Program-made: the position numbers and the translations under genes
From: Chryseobacterium sp. ERMR1:04
GTDB taxonomy: Bacteria > Bacteroidota > Bacteroidia > Flavobacteriales > Weeksellaceae
NCBI RefSeq assembly: GCF_001297705.1
Contig: NZ_LIRF01000008.1
Location: forward strand, 186,001-250,000
Length of the DNA: 64,000 nucleotides
Reading direction: 5' to 3'
Notes under the pieces: generated by a model
What the model was told of the DNA's origin: nothing
Database searches by the model: none
The model's input: the letters and a program-made list of their open reading frames with translations, nothing else
Part shown: positions 45,011 to 53,244 of the stretch, one piece after another
How positions within the stretch are numbered: the stretch's first letter is position 1
How the letters are laid out: each line of letters opens with the position of its first letter

Positions 45011-47728
45011 ATGAAAAAGTACTTTCTTTCGCTTGCGGTTTTATCGCTTTTTTATACAGAATCCAATGCCTGTGGCTGGTCTGATCCGGATTATGAATAC
45101 TTTAATCTTTTTACTCAAAGTATTATAAAAGATAAATCATACTTGCCTTTTCTTCATAGTTATTCTACGAGATTCTACACGGGTTTTAAACCATCTCAGA
45201 TTCCGGATGAAAATATTGAATCCTGGAAAAAGTTTTTTAATAATCAATTGAGTTATTCCGAAACAGATTTCCTGGTCAATAAAATGAACATGAACGATCT
45301 GAATGAATTGAAAAAAGGAAATTCAACCAATACCCTACTTACAAAACTCGGTGCCGGCTCTTATCAAAAATATCATGAGGGAATTGATTATTTAATTGAA
45401 GCTAAATATTTGGAGCCTTACATGAGCATTAATTATGTTGAAAGTTCCAACTCATTTTATGATAACGAAGACAAAACCAGCAAGAACGCAACCAATCTAG
45501 ATTACGACAAGACAGTTTCAGCTTTAACATCTTTATATAATGCGGCGAAAAATCCTGAGATCAAACAACGTTACGGGTATCAGTTGATTCGTTTTAATCA
45601 TTATACAAGAAATTATGATGTTGCGCTTCAAGCATTTAAAACCTATGTAGAACCTGTAAAATTAAAAGGTCCAGTCTACTTTATGTCTCTTGATCAATTG
45701 GCAGGCGCACAGAGAGGATTAGAAATGAAGAATGATGCCAACTGGAATTTCTTTCAGGTTTTCATGAACAGCAAAAGCCGCAAGGAATCTGCATTTATTT
45801 CGATGAAGCTTTCGGATACCGCATCTTTCAATAACATCATGAAAAGAGCAGGAACCAATGATGAAAAGAATATGGCGTATTTCCTTTTAGGCTATGAAGA
45901 TTTTACCAATCCGATTCCTATTATGGAAAAAATGTACGACATCAATCCAGATTCCGAGATTTTGAAAGTAATGGCCGTAAGAAGTATCAATGAACTGGAA
46001 AGGAATTATCTTCCCACCTACTATTATGCTTCCACTAATGGAACTGACTCAAACGTACAAAAAAGTACAACCAATACAACCACCGATCAAACAAAAACTG
46101 AACCCACTGAGGTAAAAGAAAAAGAACTGTCTTTCTGGCAAAAAATTGTACGTTTCTTTAAAAAGCTTTTCGGTATAAAATCTGATGCCGTATCTGATAG
46201 CAATAAAGCAGATCAAAGTGACGATGAATTGCTGGATAACCCGAACAGAATTCCGTTTTACGCTAAAAACATCAGTTATTATTACGATGACAAGACTAAA
46301 GATTTCTTAGATGATCTGGAAAAATTTACAGAAAAAACTAAAACGAAATCCAAAGATGAATACTGGCAAATTGCAGATGCTTATCTTAAGTTTTTGAAAA
46401 AAGACTACAAAGCGAGTACTGAAATCTTAGAAGATATCAAAACCAATAACCCGGAATATCTTGAGCAAATAAAAAGAATGAAAGTTCTGAATGATATCGT
46501 TTCCCAACCTAAAATAACTGCGGAATATGAAAATCATTTAATGAAAGATTATTCTGAATATTTTATTGAAAAAGAGGGTAAAAAAGAACCTGTACAAACA
46601 GAGGAAGATTCCTATTACGGAACAGTTCCATCAACCGCTTCTTTCCTTAAAGATGTTTTGGCTAACCGTTATTTCTTACAGGGAGAAGACGGAAAATCAT
46701 TCTTAATGAGCAATAAACTTTCTGACCTTCAGTACAATCCCAATTCTCAATTGGTAAAAAGTGTTGAAGATTTTTACAGAAAACCCAACAAGTCTCAATT
46801 TGAGCAACAAATCATTGCTAAAAACATTAATAGCGTAGGTAATATTGATGCGTTTTTCAATCTAATTTACGGAGACAGAGCAATGAGAATGGCTGATTTT
46901 GAAAAAGCGAAATCGTATTATCAAAAAGCACAAGGCTTCGCCGGAATTCCAAGAATAGATTATGACTGGAGCAGCAATGTTGAGAAAACAAGTCTTCATC
47001 AATATAAACCTTCTGACTATAATGGATTCAATAATATTCCTAATCTTGTTTTCGGACATAATGTTTGGGAAAGTTTCCAAAGTGATGATGCAACGAGTAT
47101 GAAAATAGAAGATTACACGCCGTTCCCTTTCATTAAAACAGACATGAATAAGCTAGAGTTGGTAGACGCATTAATTCAACTTAAAACCATAGGAAACGGA
47201 AAAGATGAAAAGGCTGCAAAAGCCAATCAACTTGTTGGAAATTTATTATACAACACTTCTATTTTAGGATATTACAGAGAATTATTTGTGATGGATATTG
47301 ATAACAGCAATGGTGGAAAATACGACTTCTGGAATACAGACAAGAAAACACCTTACCGATATTATTACAAAAACTTCCTTGACTCCTCTTATATAGAACC
47401 CGATAACTTTGATCTGGCTATTAATTATTACAAAAAAGCACTAGATCTTGCCACCAATAAAGAACAGAAAGCCAGAATACTCTTCCAAATGGCGAGCGCA
47501 GAACAAGGTAAGTATTATCAATATGAAGCCAAAAATCAAGCTACTATCGATTATTCCGACCCTAAATATTCTGAGAAAAGTGATGCCCACCTCAAACAAC
47601 TGGACGAGATTAAAAATCAGAAATTCAGAACGTATTTTGCAATGATTAAAAATCAATATGCCGATACCGAAACTGCAAAAGGTCTTATGGGAAGTTGTTC
47701 TTATTTTGGGTATTTTATGAAGAGATAA
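45011..47728 (+). CDS. Large exported protein of unknown function, possibly TPR-like
   Basis: 905 residues with a signal peptide, the sequence after it beginning NACGWSDPDYEYFNLF. Helical repeats with spaced aromatic and small residues (GYQLIRFNHYTRNYDVALQAF, GDRAMRMADFEKAKSYYQKA, LAINYYKKALDLATNKEQKARILFQMASAEQ) suggest TPR-like solenoids. A Thr/Lys-rich insert (about 340-410) includes a short basic amphipathic stretch (FWQKIVRFFKKLFG). Own terminator follows. No known homologue recognised. Confidence 0.7.
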   Translation: MKKYFLSLAVLSLFYTESNACGWSDPDYEYFNLFTQSIIKDKSYLPFLHSYSTRFYTGFKPSQIPDENIESWKKFFNNQLSYSETDFLVNKMNMNDLNELKKGNSTNTLLTKLGAGSYQKYHEGIDYLIEAKYLEPYMSINYVESSNSFYDNEDKTSKNATNLDYDKTVSALTSLYNAAKNPEIKQRYGYQLIRFNHYTRNYDVALQAFKTYVEPVKLKGPVYFMSLDQLAGAQRGLEMKNDANWNFFQVFMNSKSRKESAFISMKLSDTASFNNIMKRAGTNDEKNMAYFLLGYEDFTNPIPIMEKMYDINPDSEILKVMAVRSINELERNYLPTYYYASTNGTDSNVQKSTTNTTTDQTKTEPTEVKEKELSFWQKIVRFFKKLFGIKSDAVSDSNKADQSDDELLDNPNRIPFYAKNISYYYDDKTKDFLDDLEKFTEKTKTKSKDEYWQIADAYLKFLKKDYKASTEILEDIKTNNPEYLEQIKRMKVLNDIVSQPKITAEYENHLMKDYSEYFIEKEGKKEPVQTEEDSYYGTVPSTASFLKDVLANRYFLQGEDGKSFLMSNKLSDLQYNPNSQLVKSVEDFYRKPNKSQFEQQIIAKNINSVGNIDAFFNLIYGDRAMRMADFEKAKSYYQKAQGFAGIPRIDYDWSSNVEKTSLHQYKPSDYNGFNNIPNLVFGHNVWESFQSDDATSMKIEDYTPFPFIKTDMNKLELVDALIQLKTIGNGKDEKAAKANQLVGNLLYNTSILGYYRELFVMDIDNSNGGKYDFWNTDKKTPYRYYYKNFLDSSYIEPDNFDLAINYYKKALDLATNKEQKARILFQMASAEQGKYYQYEAKNQATIDYSDPKYSEKSDAHLKQLDEIKNQKFRTYFAMIKNQYADTETAKGLMGSCSYFGYFMKR

Positions 47729-47750
47729 GCTATCGACTTTATTGACACAC

Positions 47751-47780
47751 AAAAGCCGCTGAATTAATTCAGCGGCTTTT
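47751..47780. terminator. Bidirectional terminator
   Basis: Perfect 30-base palindrome with arms aaaagccgctgaatt / aattcagcggctttt. It ends the 905-residue gene on plus and the convergent protease gene on minus. Confidence 0.93.
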
Positions 47781-47803
47781 ACTTTATATCATTCTATATA
47801 AAA

Positions 47804-50035
47804 CTATTTTTTAACAAACTTAGTTTTAAGATTCGTACCATTCTCATCTATATTGATAAAGTACACCCCTTTTACTAAATCTCTTACCACAATTTTACCG
47901 TCTCCAATTGTACCTTTAGATATCAATTGACCAGGCGCATTGTAAATATCGTATGTAGATTTTGAAGATATATTTTTAACATTTAAGATATCATCCACAG
48001 GGTTTGGATAAATCTGAACAGTTTTTACATTTCCAACTTCAGATGTTGACAAAGTACCCACGTTATTTCCTTTCACAGCATAAAATACATTCCCAATTGC
48101 AGAAACTCTTAAGTGTCCACTTTTACCAGATAAAGATGCAGGAACTAAAACACTAGCAGTTCCAGTATTAGGAACCGAAGCAGCCAATACAGTCCAAGTT
48201 GCTCCATTGTCAAAAGTATAATCTATTTTCACATTTGCAACATTGTATGGTGCGGCTGTTGTCCCAGAAGCTACCCATGAAACCGTAGAGTTTGCATTTG
48301 GAGTTAGTGTTGAAGCATTAACAGTAAATGCACTTGCAGAACCTACAACAATTGTTTGTGTTGCGTAAGCTGTCTGTGCTTGTCCACCAATTTTATTATC
48401 TCTTACCGTCACTCGGAAGTTCGTAGTTCTTGCTACCGTAGAAGCAGCTTCAAAATCTAGTATATTTTTCACAGCACCTCCAAGAACTGTTGACAATTTA
48501 GGGAAGTATCTTGTAGGACTTGTTGTTGCAATCCAAGATCTAAAACTTGCACCAGAAGTTGTATTTCCAATATTAGATTTTGTCACTCCATTACCTAATA
48601 AGCTTGAATTCACCTGTTCCCAGCTATATGTTAGCGGATCTCCATCTGGATCTGTTGCCGATGCTGTAAGAACAAAAGCTGTTGATTTTGGAATTGTATA
48701 ACTCGTTGTCATAGGAGTAACTATTGGTGGATTATTTGTAATAGGAGTTTCTACATCTACTGTTACTGATGCAAGATTCGCTTGAACCTGATCAATACTT
48801 ACACTATGAAAATAAGGATCAGAATGAGTCTGAACATCTGTTGTAGAACCTGTAATCCCTGCATATCCCATAATAGTAGAGCCAGAACCAGGCTCAACAC
48901 ATACTCCTGTTCCTTCATTGAAACTATACGTATGATTATCTCCTAGTTGGTGCCCTATTTCGTGAGCAACATAATCTATATCAAATGCATCTCCCATCGG
49001 AATTGCATTACCCGGTGAAGTGATGCCACTTCCTTTATAATTATTTGGAGAACTATATCCATATAATATTCCTGTAGAAGTCTCACATGCATCATTACTA
49101 CTAGCAGAAACTGTTGTAAAAGTAACATCATTACTCCCTATACATCCTATACATCCAGCATTTCCACCACCCCCAGTAGCACCAAATAAATGACCAATAT
49201 CATAATCAGCATCAGTAACACCATAATTTCCACCATGCAAGACATTCATCAATTCATAATTCCATCTACACATATAATCTGCAGTACTATATGGATCCGT
49301 AGCTGCATCTGTAAAAATAAGATTTGGTGCACTAATCATATTAAGATGCAAATTAAATTCCTGCTCAAAAACACCATCTACTTTCGTTAAGGTAGCATTA
49401 ATTTGAACAAGAGCATTTGCTGTCCCACCAAAATAGGCAGTATATTCTCCCGTTACAGATAAGGCAAGCTTAAGAGTATGGTACTTTTTATCTCCTGATT
49501 TAGCAGCTGCTCCCTTTGCCATCATTTGCTCCATTCTAGTAACAGACTCATGGCTTTCTTTGGTACTACAAATAAAAGCATGACCATTTTTACCTGTTTT
49601 CCCATGAATTGAATACACTGATTTATCTGCATTAGCAGGCTCAATGAACTCATATTTTCCATCATTTATGATCATAGACTGGAAATCATTAGGAGCTACA
49701 CTAAATCTAATATATTTTGTAGGATCATCTACTCCCACTCCTACATAAGAACCTAACTGGTATTGGCTTGCTAGAGCCTCATCCATTACCGGAAAACTGT
49801 TCACTGCAAATTTTTCAATACTTCCATTTAATGTAGGAATATTGATTGTTACCGCAGTCTCTCCAACTTTTTGAGCTCTTAATAATTGCGTTCTAATTTT
49901 GTTAATATCAAGATTGTAATAAACAGTTTTATCACTTCTTTTAACAACATCTTTCGTAGGTATTGTTTTATTCCATTGTGCACTTACCATTGAAGAGGCA
50001 ACTGCAAACAATACAAGGGGTAGTTTTGTTTTCAT
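47804..50035 (-). CDS. Secreted reprolysin-like zinc metalloprotease with T9SS sorting domain
   Basis: 743 residues from ATG 50035; an upstream start at 50074 would read through the promoter. Signal peptide ends MVSAQ. Propeptide-like region to about 180, then the catalytic domain with HEIGHQLGDNH (about residue 355) and a Met-turn segment GSGSTIMGYAGI. Beta-sandwich regions follow. The C-terminus VKTVQIYPNPVDDILNV ... LVKGVYFINI is a type A type IX secretion signal, so the protein is exported through the outer membrane by PorSS and processed. Role: degradation of external proteins. Confidence 0.92.
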   Translation of the reverse strand: MKTKLPLVLFAVASSMVSAQWNKTIPTKDVVKRSDKTVYYNLDINKIRTQLLRAQKVGETAVTINIPTLNGSIEKFAVNSFPVMDEALASQYQLGSYVGVGVDDPTKYIRFSVAPNDFQSMIINDGKYEFIEPANADKSVYSIHGKTGKNGHAFICSTKESHESVTRMEQMMAKGAAAKSGDKKYHTLKLALSVTGEYTAYFGGTANALVQINATLTKVDGVFEQEFNLHLNMISAPNLIFTDAATDPYSTADYMCRWNYELMNVLHGGNYGVTDADYDIGHLFGATGGGGNAGCIGCIGSNDVTFTTVSASSNDACETSTGILYGYSSPNNYKGSGITSPGNAIPMGDAFDIDYVAHEIGHQLGDNHTYSFNEGTGVCVEPGSGSTIMGYAGITGSTTDVQTHSDPYFHSVSIDQVQANLASVTVDVETPITNNPPIVTPMTTSYTIPKSTAFVLTASATDPDGDPLTYSWEQVNSSLLGNGVTKSNIGNTTSGASFRSWIATTSPTRYFPKLSTVLGGAVKNILDFEAASTVARTTNFRVTVRDNKIGGQAQTAYATQTIVVGSASAFTVNASTLTPNANSTVSWVASGTTAAPYNVANVKIDYTFDNGATWTVLAASVPNTGTASVLVPASLSGKSGHLRVSAIGNVFYAVKGNNVGTLSTSEVGNVKTVQIYPNPVDDILNVKNISSKSTYDIYNAPGQLISKGTIGDGKIVVRDLVKGVYFINIDENGTNLKTKFVKK

Positions 50036-50052
50036 GTAAAATTTTTGGAAAA

Positions 50053-50082
50053 CAAATGTAACGTTAATTACCAATTCTCCAA
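50053..50082 (-). promoter_or_regulatory. Promoter of the metalloprotease gene
   Basis: Minus strand: TTG (50082-50080), 19 bases, TACATTTG (50060-50053). A near-perfect Bacteroidota promoter whose start would be about 10-12 bases before ATG 50035, giving an almost leaderless mRNA and excluding the upstream start codon. Confidence 0.8.
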
Positions 50083-50410
50083 CAAAAAGAAGTAATTATT
50101 TAATAAATTAACTATTACATACAAATAATCTATCGAAATCTAAGTTTTTAATTTAATTATTAAATTAAACTTAAAAGATGAAAAATAATATTTATACTTT
50201 TTTTCACACTTATTCTTAAAACTATTTCCAATTTATACTTTTCAACATACCGAAATATTTGCTTACACTATGTTCTGGTTGTAATTTCATACCCACATTG
50301 AATACCTTATTAAAAAAGAGTAAATAAAAAACACCACTAATTATGAAAAACTTATCCTTCATTTTAAAATTTGCACCCTTTTATTATACATATCAAATAT
50401 TACTCGATCA
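50083..50410. other. Non-coding stretch
   Basis: About 330 AT-rich bases upstream of the protease promoter and after the small membrane protein gene (which ends at 50411). A 27-codon frame from 50343 exists but has no supporting signal. Nothing else seen. Confidence 0.6.
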
Positions 50411-50716
50411 TTATTTTTTCTTATAAACAGTAAAATAGGTAGCATCTTTATTTTTCACTATAGAATCTCCAACTTTAATTAATGTAATAATTTTCATATC
50501 TTCTAAATGGATTTTATTACTATCCGATGATTTAACTATATTAAAATGAGAAGTTTCATCATATGAATTTGAGACAACTATTCCATTGCAATACTGATCA
50601 AAATATTTATATCTAGAAAGATTCGGATCAAAGGCTTTCCTTATAATTAAAAAACAGAAGATAATTCCAAAAAGAACTAGAATAGTTTTATTAACATTTA
50701 CTTTTAAAAATCCCAT
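50411..50716 (-). CDS. Small membrane-anchored hypothetical protein
   Basis: 101 residues. One N-terminal hydrophobic helix (about 10-24, ILVLFGIIFCFLII) and a short mixed domain (IVVSNSYDETSHFNIV, IKVGDSIVKNKDATYFTVYKK) that looks like a small beta barrel. 47 bases after the iron permease-like gene and in the same direction. Family not recognised. Confidence 0.55.
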   Translation of the reverse strand: MGFLKVNVNKTILVLFGIIFCFLIIRKAFDPNLSRYKYFDQYCNGIVVSNSYDETSHFNIVKSSDSNKIHLEDMKIITLIKVGDSIVKNKDATYFTVYKKK

Positions 50717-50763
50717 ATTCTAATTAATCTTTTCCCGGCCTTAAATCAAAAGCTTTCATCAAC

Positions 50764-51255
50764 TTATCCCTTTTTTCCACCCTGCTTCTGCAACCATTCA
50801 TCATGCCTTTTTCTAAACAGGTCATGCTTATAATCCTGATTTCTTTTGGCTGCATCTATGGAATGTGAACTGTGAATATCCGCATCTTCTTCTGCAAAAT
50901 CTGCTAACTTCTCATAGTAACAATGGAGTTCGTCCAATTCTTTTTCTGTAAGATCTTCAATATCTACAATTCGGTTGCTGGCTTTTTCATTGGCAGCTAG
51001 TAGTTCATTTAACTTGATCTGGATGGCTTTCGAATCTTTATTTTGAGCTTTCTGGATAAGAAAAACCATCAAAAATGTAATAATGGTTGTTCCGGTATTA
51101 ATAACTAATTGCCAAGTTTCAGAATAATTGAATAGAGGTCCTGAAATGGCCCAAATAACAACAATAAGTGTTGCGCCAATAAAAGCTTTAGAGCTTCCCG
51201 TGAACTTGGTAGCCCAATTTGAAAATTTTTCGAAAAAATTATTCTTATCACTCAT
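50764..51255 (-). CDS. Low-affinity iron permease family protein
   Basis: 163 residues. N-terminal ~75 residues have two membrane helices with FEKFSNWATKFTGSSKAFIGATLIVVIWAISGPLF, the family signature. NKDSKAIQIKLNELLAA and a His/Asp/Glu-rich end (ELHCYYEKLADFAEEDADIHSSHSID) follow. Family name implies Fe2+/Cu transport, but most bacterial members are untested. Downstream of the siderophore-receptor group, supporting a link to metals. Confidence 0.8.
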   Translation of the reverse strand: MSDKNNFFEKFSNWATKFTGSSKAFIGATLIVVIWAISGPLFNYSETWQLVINTGTTIITFLMVFLIQKAQNKDSKAIQIKLNELLAANEKASNRIVDIEDLTEKELDELHCYYEKLADFAEEDADIHSSHSIDAAKRNQDYKHDLFRKRHDEWLQKQGGKKG

Positions 51256-51335
51256 CGTATATTATTTTAATGAATAAATGTATTAAATAATATCAGTCTT
51301 TGGATAAAGAAAATCATAAACTATATAAGAGATCA

Positions 51336-52532
51336 TTATTTCAATTTCTTTACCCGATGCCACCAGATCAATAAACCTGTTACAGGCAAAGAGCATCCGA
51401 TGAGACACACGATAAAATATAAAATAATACTGGGTAGTCCCATGATTTCTCCTGTATGTAAAGGCTTCGCTAACGCAGTAAATTGTTTATTTAATGGTTT
51501 GTCTGAAAACAATTCTTTGGTTTTAAATTCACCGGTTTTGTCAAAAGTGATTTCATCCGGAACCATCACACCCAGTACATTCTCTGTATTGGTTTTAACA
51601 ACAACATATCTGGGGTTATCTTTATTCGGCATTTCGATACTTGTAACGGCGTCATATGGGAGATATTGATTGGATAATTCTAAAATTCTATTAATCGACG
51701 CAGCCTTTACATCTTTTAAATTCTTTTTTTCACCTTGCTTTTGCAGCATATCTTCTAGAAGATTTCCAAATGCATCATTCTCCTTATTTTTTTCATTTGA
51801 AACTGCGTTAATAGATGATCCGCCTAAGGAAATAATAAATCCGTTTTTCACCCAAGGATAGGTTACATAAAGTCCTGTCAACGAAATAAATAAAAGCAAT
51901 AAGAAAGTATAAAAGCCTAGTGTGTTATGTAAATCGTAATTCAGCCGTTGAAACTTAGCATTCAGTTTTACTGTTAACCCTTGCTCCAAAAATTTCATTT
52001 TTTTAGGTAACCAAAGAATCAATCCTGAAATCAGTAAAAGACAAAATATTAACACCGATGCTCCTACAATTTGTCTTCCCACATTCCCCATCATCAAGTT
52101 TCGGTGAATATCCAAAACAACATCGAAAAATCGATTTGCTCCCACATCGGCATCACCAAGTAGTTCACCTGTATATTGATTATAAAAACCCGTCCGATCC
52201 AGTTGATTCTCCCGATAAGAAATAACATAGCTCCTATTCTTCTGCAAGGGAATCAACAAAGAAGTGAGTTCTTTATTACTTTTTAATAATTCCTCTTTTA
52301 TCTGATCCGGCTTGCGGGGGATTTTTGTATTTGAAGAAATATAGACTTTATCTCTGTTGGAAAAGTCTGTGATCTGATTTTTAAAAGCATATAAACATCC
52401 TGTAACACACATGATGAAAACGACGATACAGGATAAAAGTCCCATCCACAAATGAGCAAGCCACATAATGTATTTAAGGGCAGATTCGTTTTTTCTTTTT
52501 TTCCTATAGAGACTTTTTACTAATGGATTCAT
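51336..52532 (-). CDS. PepSY-associated membrane protein (putative iron reductase type)
   Basis: 398 residues from ATG 52532; seven more N-terminal residues are possible from the ORF start at 52553. Four membrane helices: LAHLWMGLLSCIVVFIMCVTG, then near 170, 215 and at the C-terminus. PepSY regions lie between them, with histidines at helix ends (AHLWMG, HRNLMMG, HNTLGFY, KPLHTGEIMG) that could bind haem. Such proteins often accompany TonB siderophore receptors and may reduce or release iron in the periplasm. Follows the lipoprotein gene by 80 bases. Confidence 0.85.
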   Translation of the reverse strand: MNPLVKSLYRKKRKNESALKYIMWLAHLWMGLLSCIVVFIMCVTGCLYAFKNQITDFSNRDKVYISSNTKIPRKPDQIKEELLKSNKELTSLLIPLQKNRSYVISYRENQLDRTGFYNQYTGELLGDADVGANRFFDVVLDIHRNLMMGNVGRQIVGASVLIFCLLLISGLILWLPKKMKFLEQGLTVKLNAKFQRLNYDLHNTLGFYTFLLLLFISLTGLYVTYPWVKNGFIISLGGSSINAVSNEKNKENDAFGNLLEDMLQKQGEKKNLKDVKAASINRILELSNQYLPYDAVTSIEMPNKDNPRYVVVKTNTENVLGVMVPDEITFDKTGEFKTKELFSDKPLNKQFTALAKPLHTGEIMGLPSIILYFIVCLIGCSLPVTGLLIWWHRVKKLK

Positions 52533-52612
52533 GATCTGTAATAACAAAAACATTAAGACAGTTGCCCGCCTTAATGTTTTCTATTTAAAATTGAATATGA
52601 ATGTTTATTGTA

Positions 52613-53230
52613 TTATTTTCTTCCTTTGAACTGAACCTCTTTTACAATGTTTTCAAACTTTGCATAATGCTCAGGACTCAATGCTTTTTGAATCGCCAGT
52701 TTTCTCTGTGCGTCAAACTTCTCCCAGTATTCTTTAGCTAAATCGTTGTTTCCGTGATACACATCATGGGCATCATTGAATGCTTTTTCAAAAGCATCAT
52801 TGGCAGCGTTTACCATGGTGAATTCTTCTTCTGATAATCCTGCTTCAGTTTTAATTCTTTCTAATAAAGCATTATCATATCTTGGTCTTTTACGAGAATT
52901 TTCGTCTACAAAAGCATTAAACTTTTGCAATTGCTCTGCATCTAAAACTTTAGCCATATCTAAAGACTGCTGATTTCTCAGTTCTTCATTTTTAATGCTT
53001 AACCCCACACGATCCATAGTTCCTCCCTGCCCTTTTGCAGCCTGAAAATTCTGTTCCTGTAGTTTTTGATATTTCGCCGTAATCTCATCAAAGCTTTTTA
53101 CCTGCTCAGGACTCAAGGTAACTTTTGTCTTAAACTGGTTATAATCAATTCCTTTTTTCTTATCTCCTGAACATGCTACGAAGAATAAGCTTAAAACGAA
53201 TGCTACTACTAGTACTTTTATATTTTTCAT
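52613..53230 (-). CDS. Lipoprotein, helical, next to a siderophore receptor
   Basis: 205 residues with lipoprotein signal SLFFVAC (Cys 20). The mature part is charged and helical, with two repeats of the form LSPEQVKSFDEITAKYQKLQEQNF and LSPEHYAKFENIVKEV; an LSPEQ-type motif in helical metal-binding proteins of the Spy/CpxP kind is similar. 14 bases after the receptor gene, so co-transcribed. Function unknown; possible periplasmic partner in iron uptake. Confidence 0.65.
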   Translation of the reverse strand: MKNIKVLVVAFVLSLFFVACSGDKKKGIDYNQFKTKVTLSPEQVKSFDEITAKYQKLQEQNFQAAKGQGGTMDRVGLSIKNEELRNQQSLDMAKVLDAEQLQKFNAFVDENSRKRPRYDNALLERIKTEAGLSEEEFTMVNAANDAFEKAFNDAHDVYHGNNDLAKEYWEKFDAQRKLAIQKALSPEHYAKFENIVKEVQFKGRK

Positions 53231-53244
53231 AAATTTAATGGTTA

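Noticed and set aside
50036-50074. Upstream start for the metalloprotease
   Set aside because: Lies inside the predicted promoter and precedes the real signal peptide.
50343-50426. 27-codon plus-strand frame
   Set aside because: No promoter, no motif, and it runs into the opposite-strand gene end.
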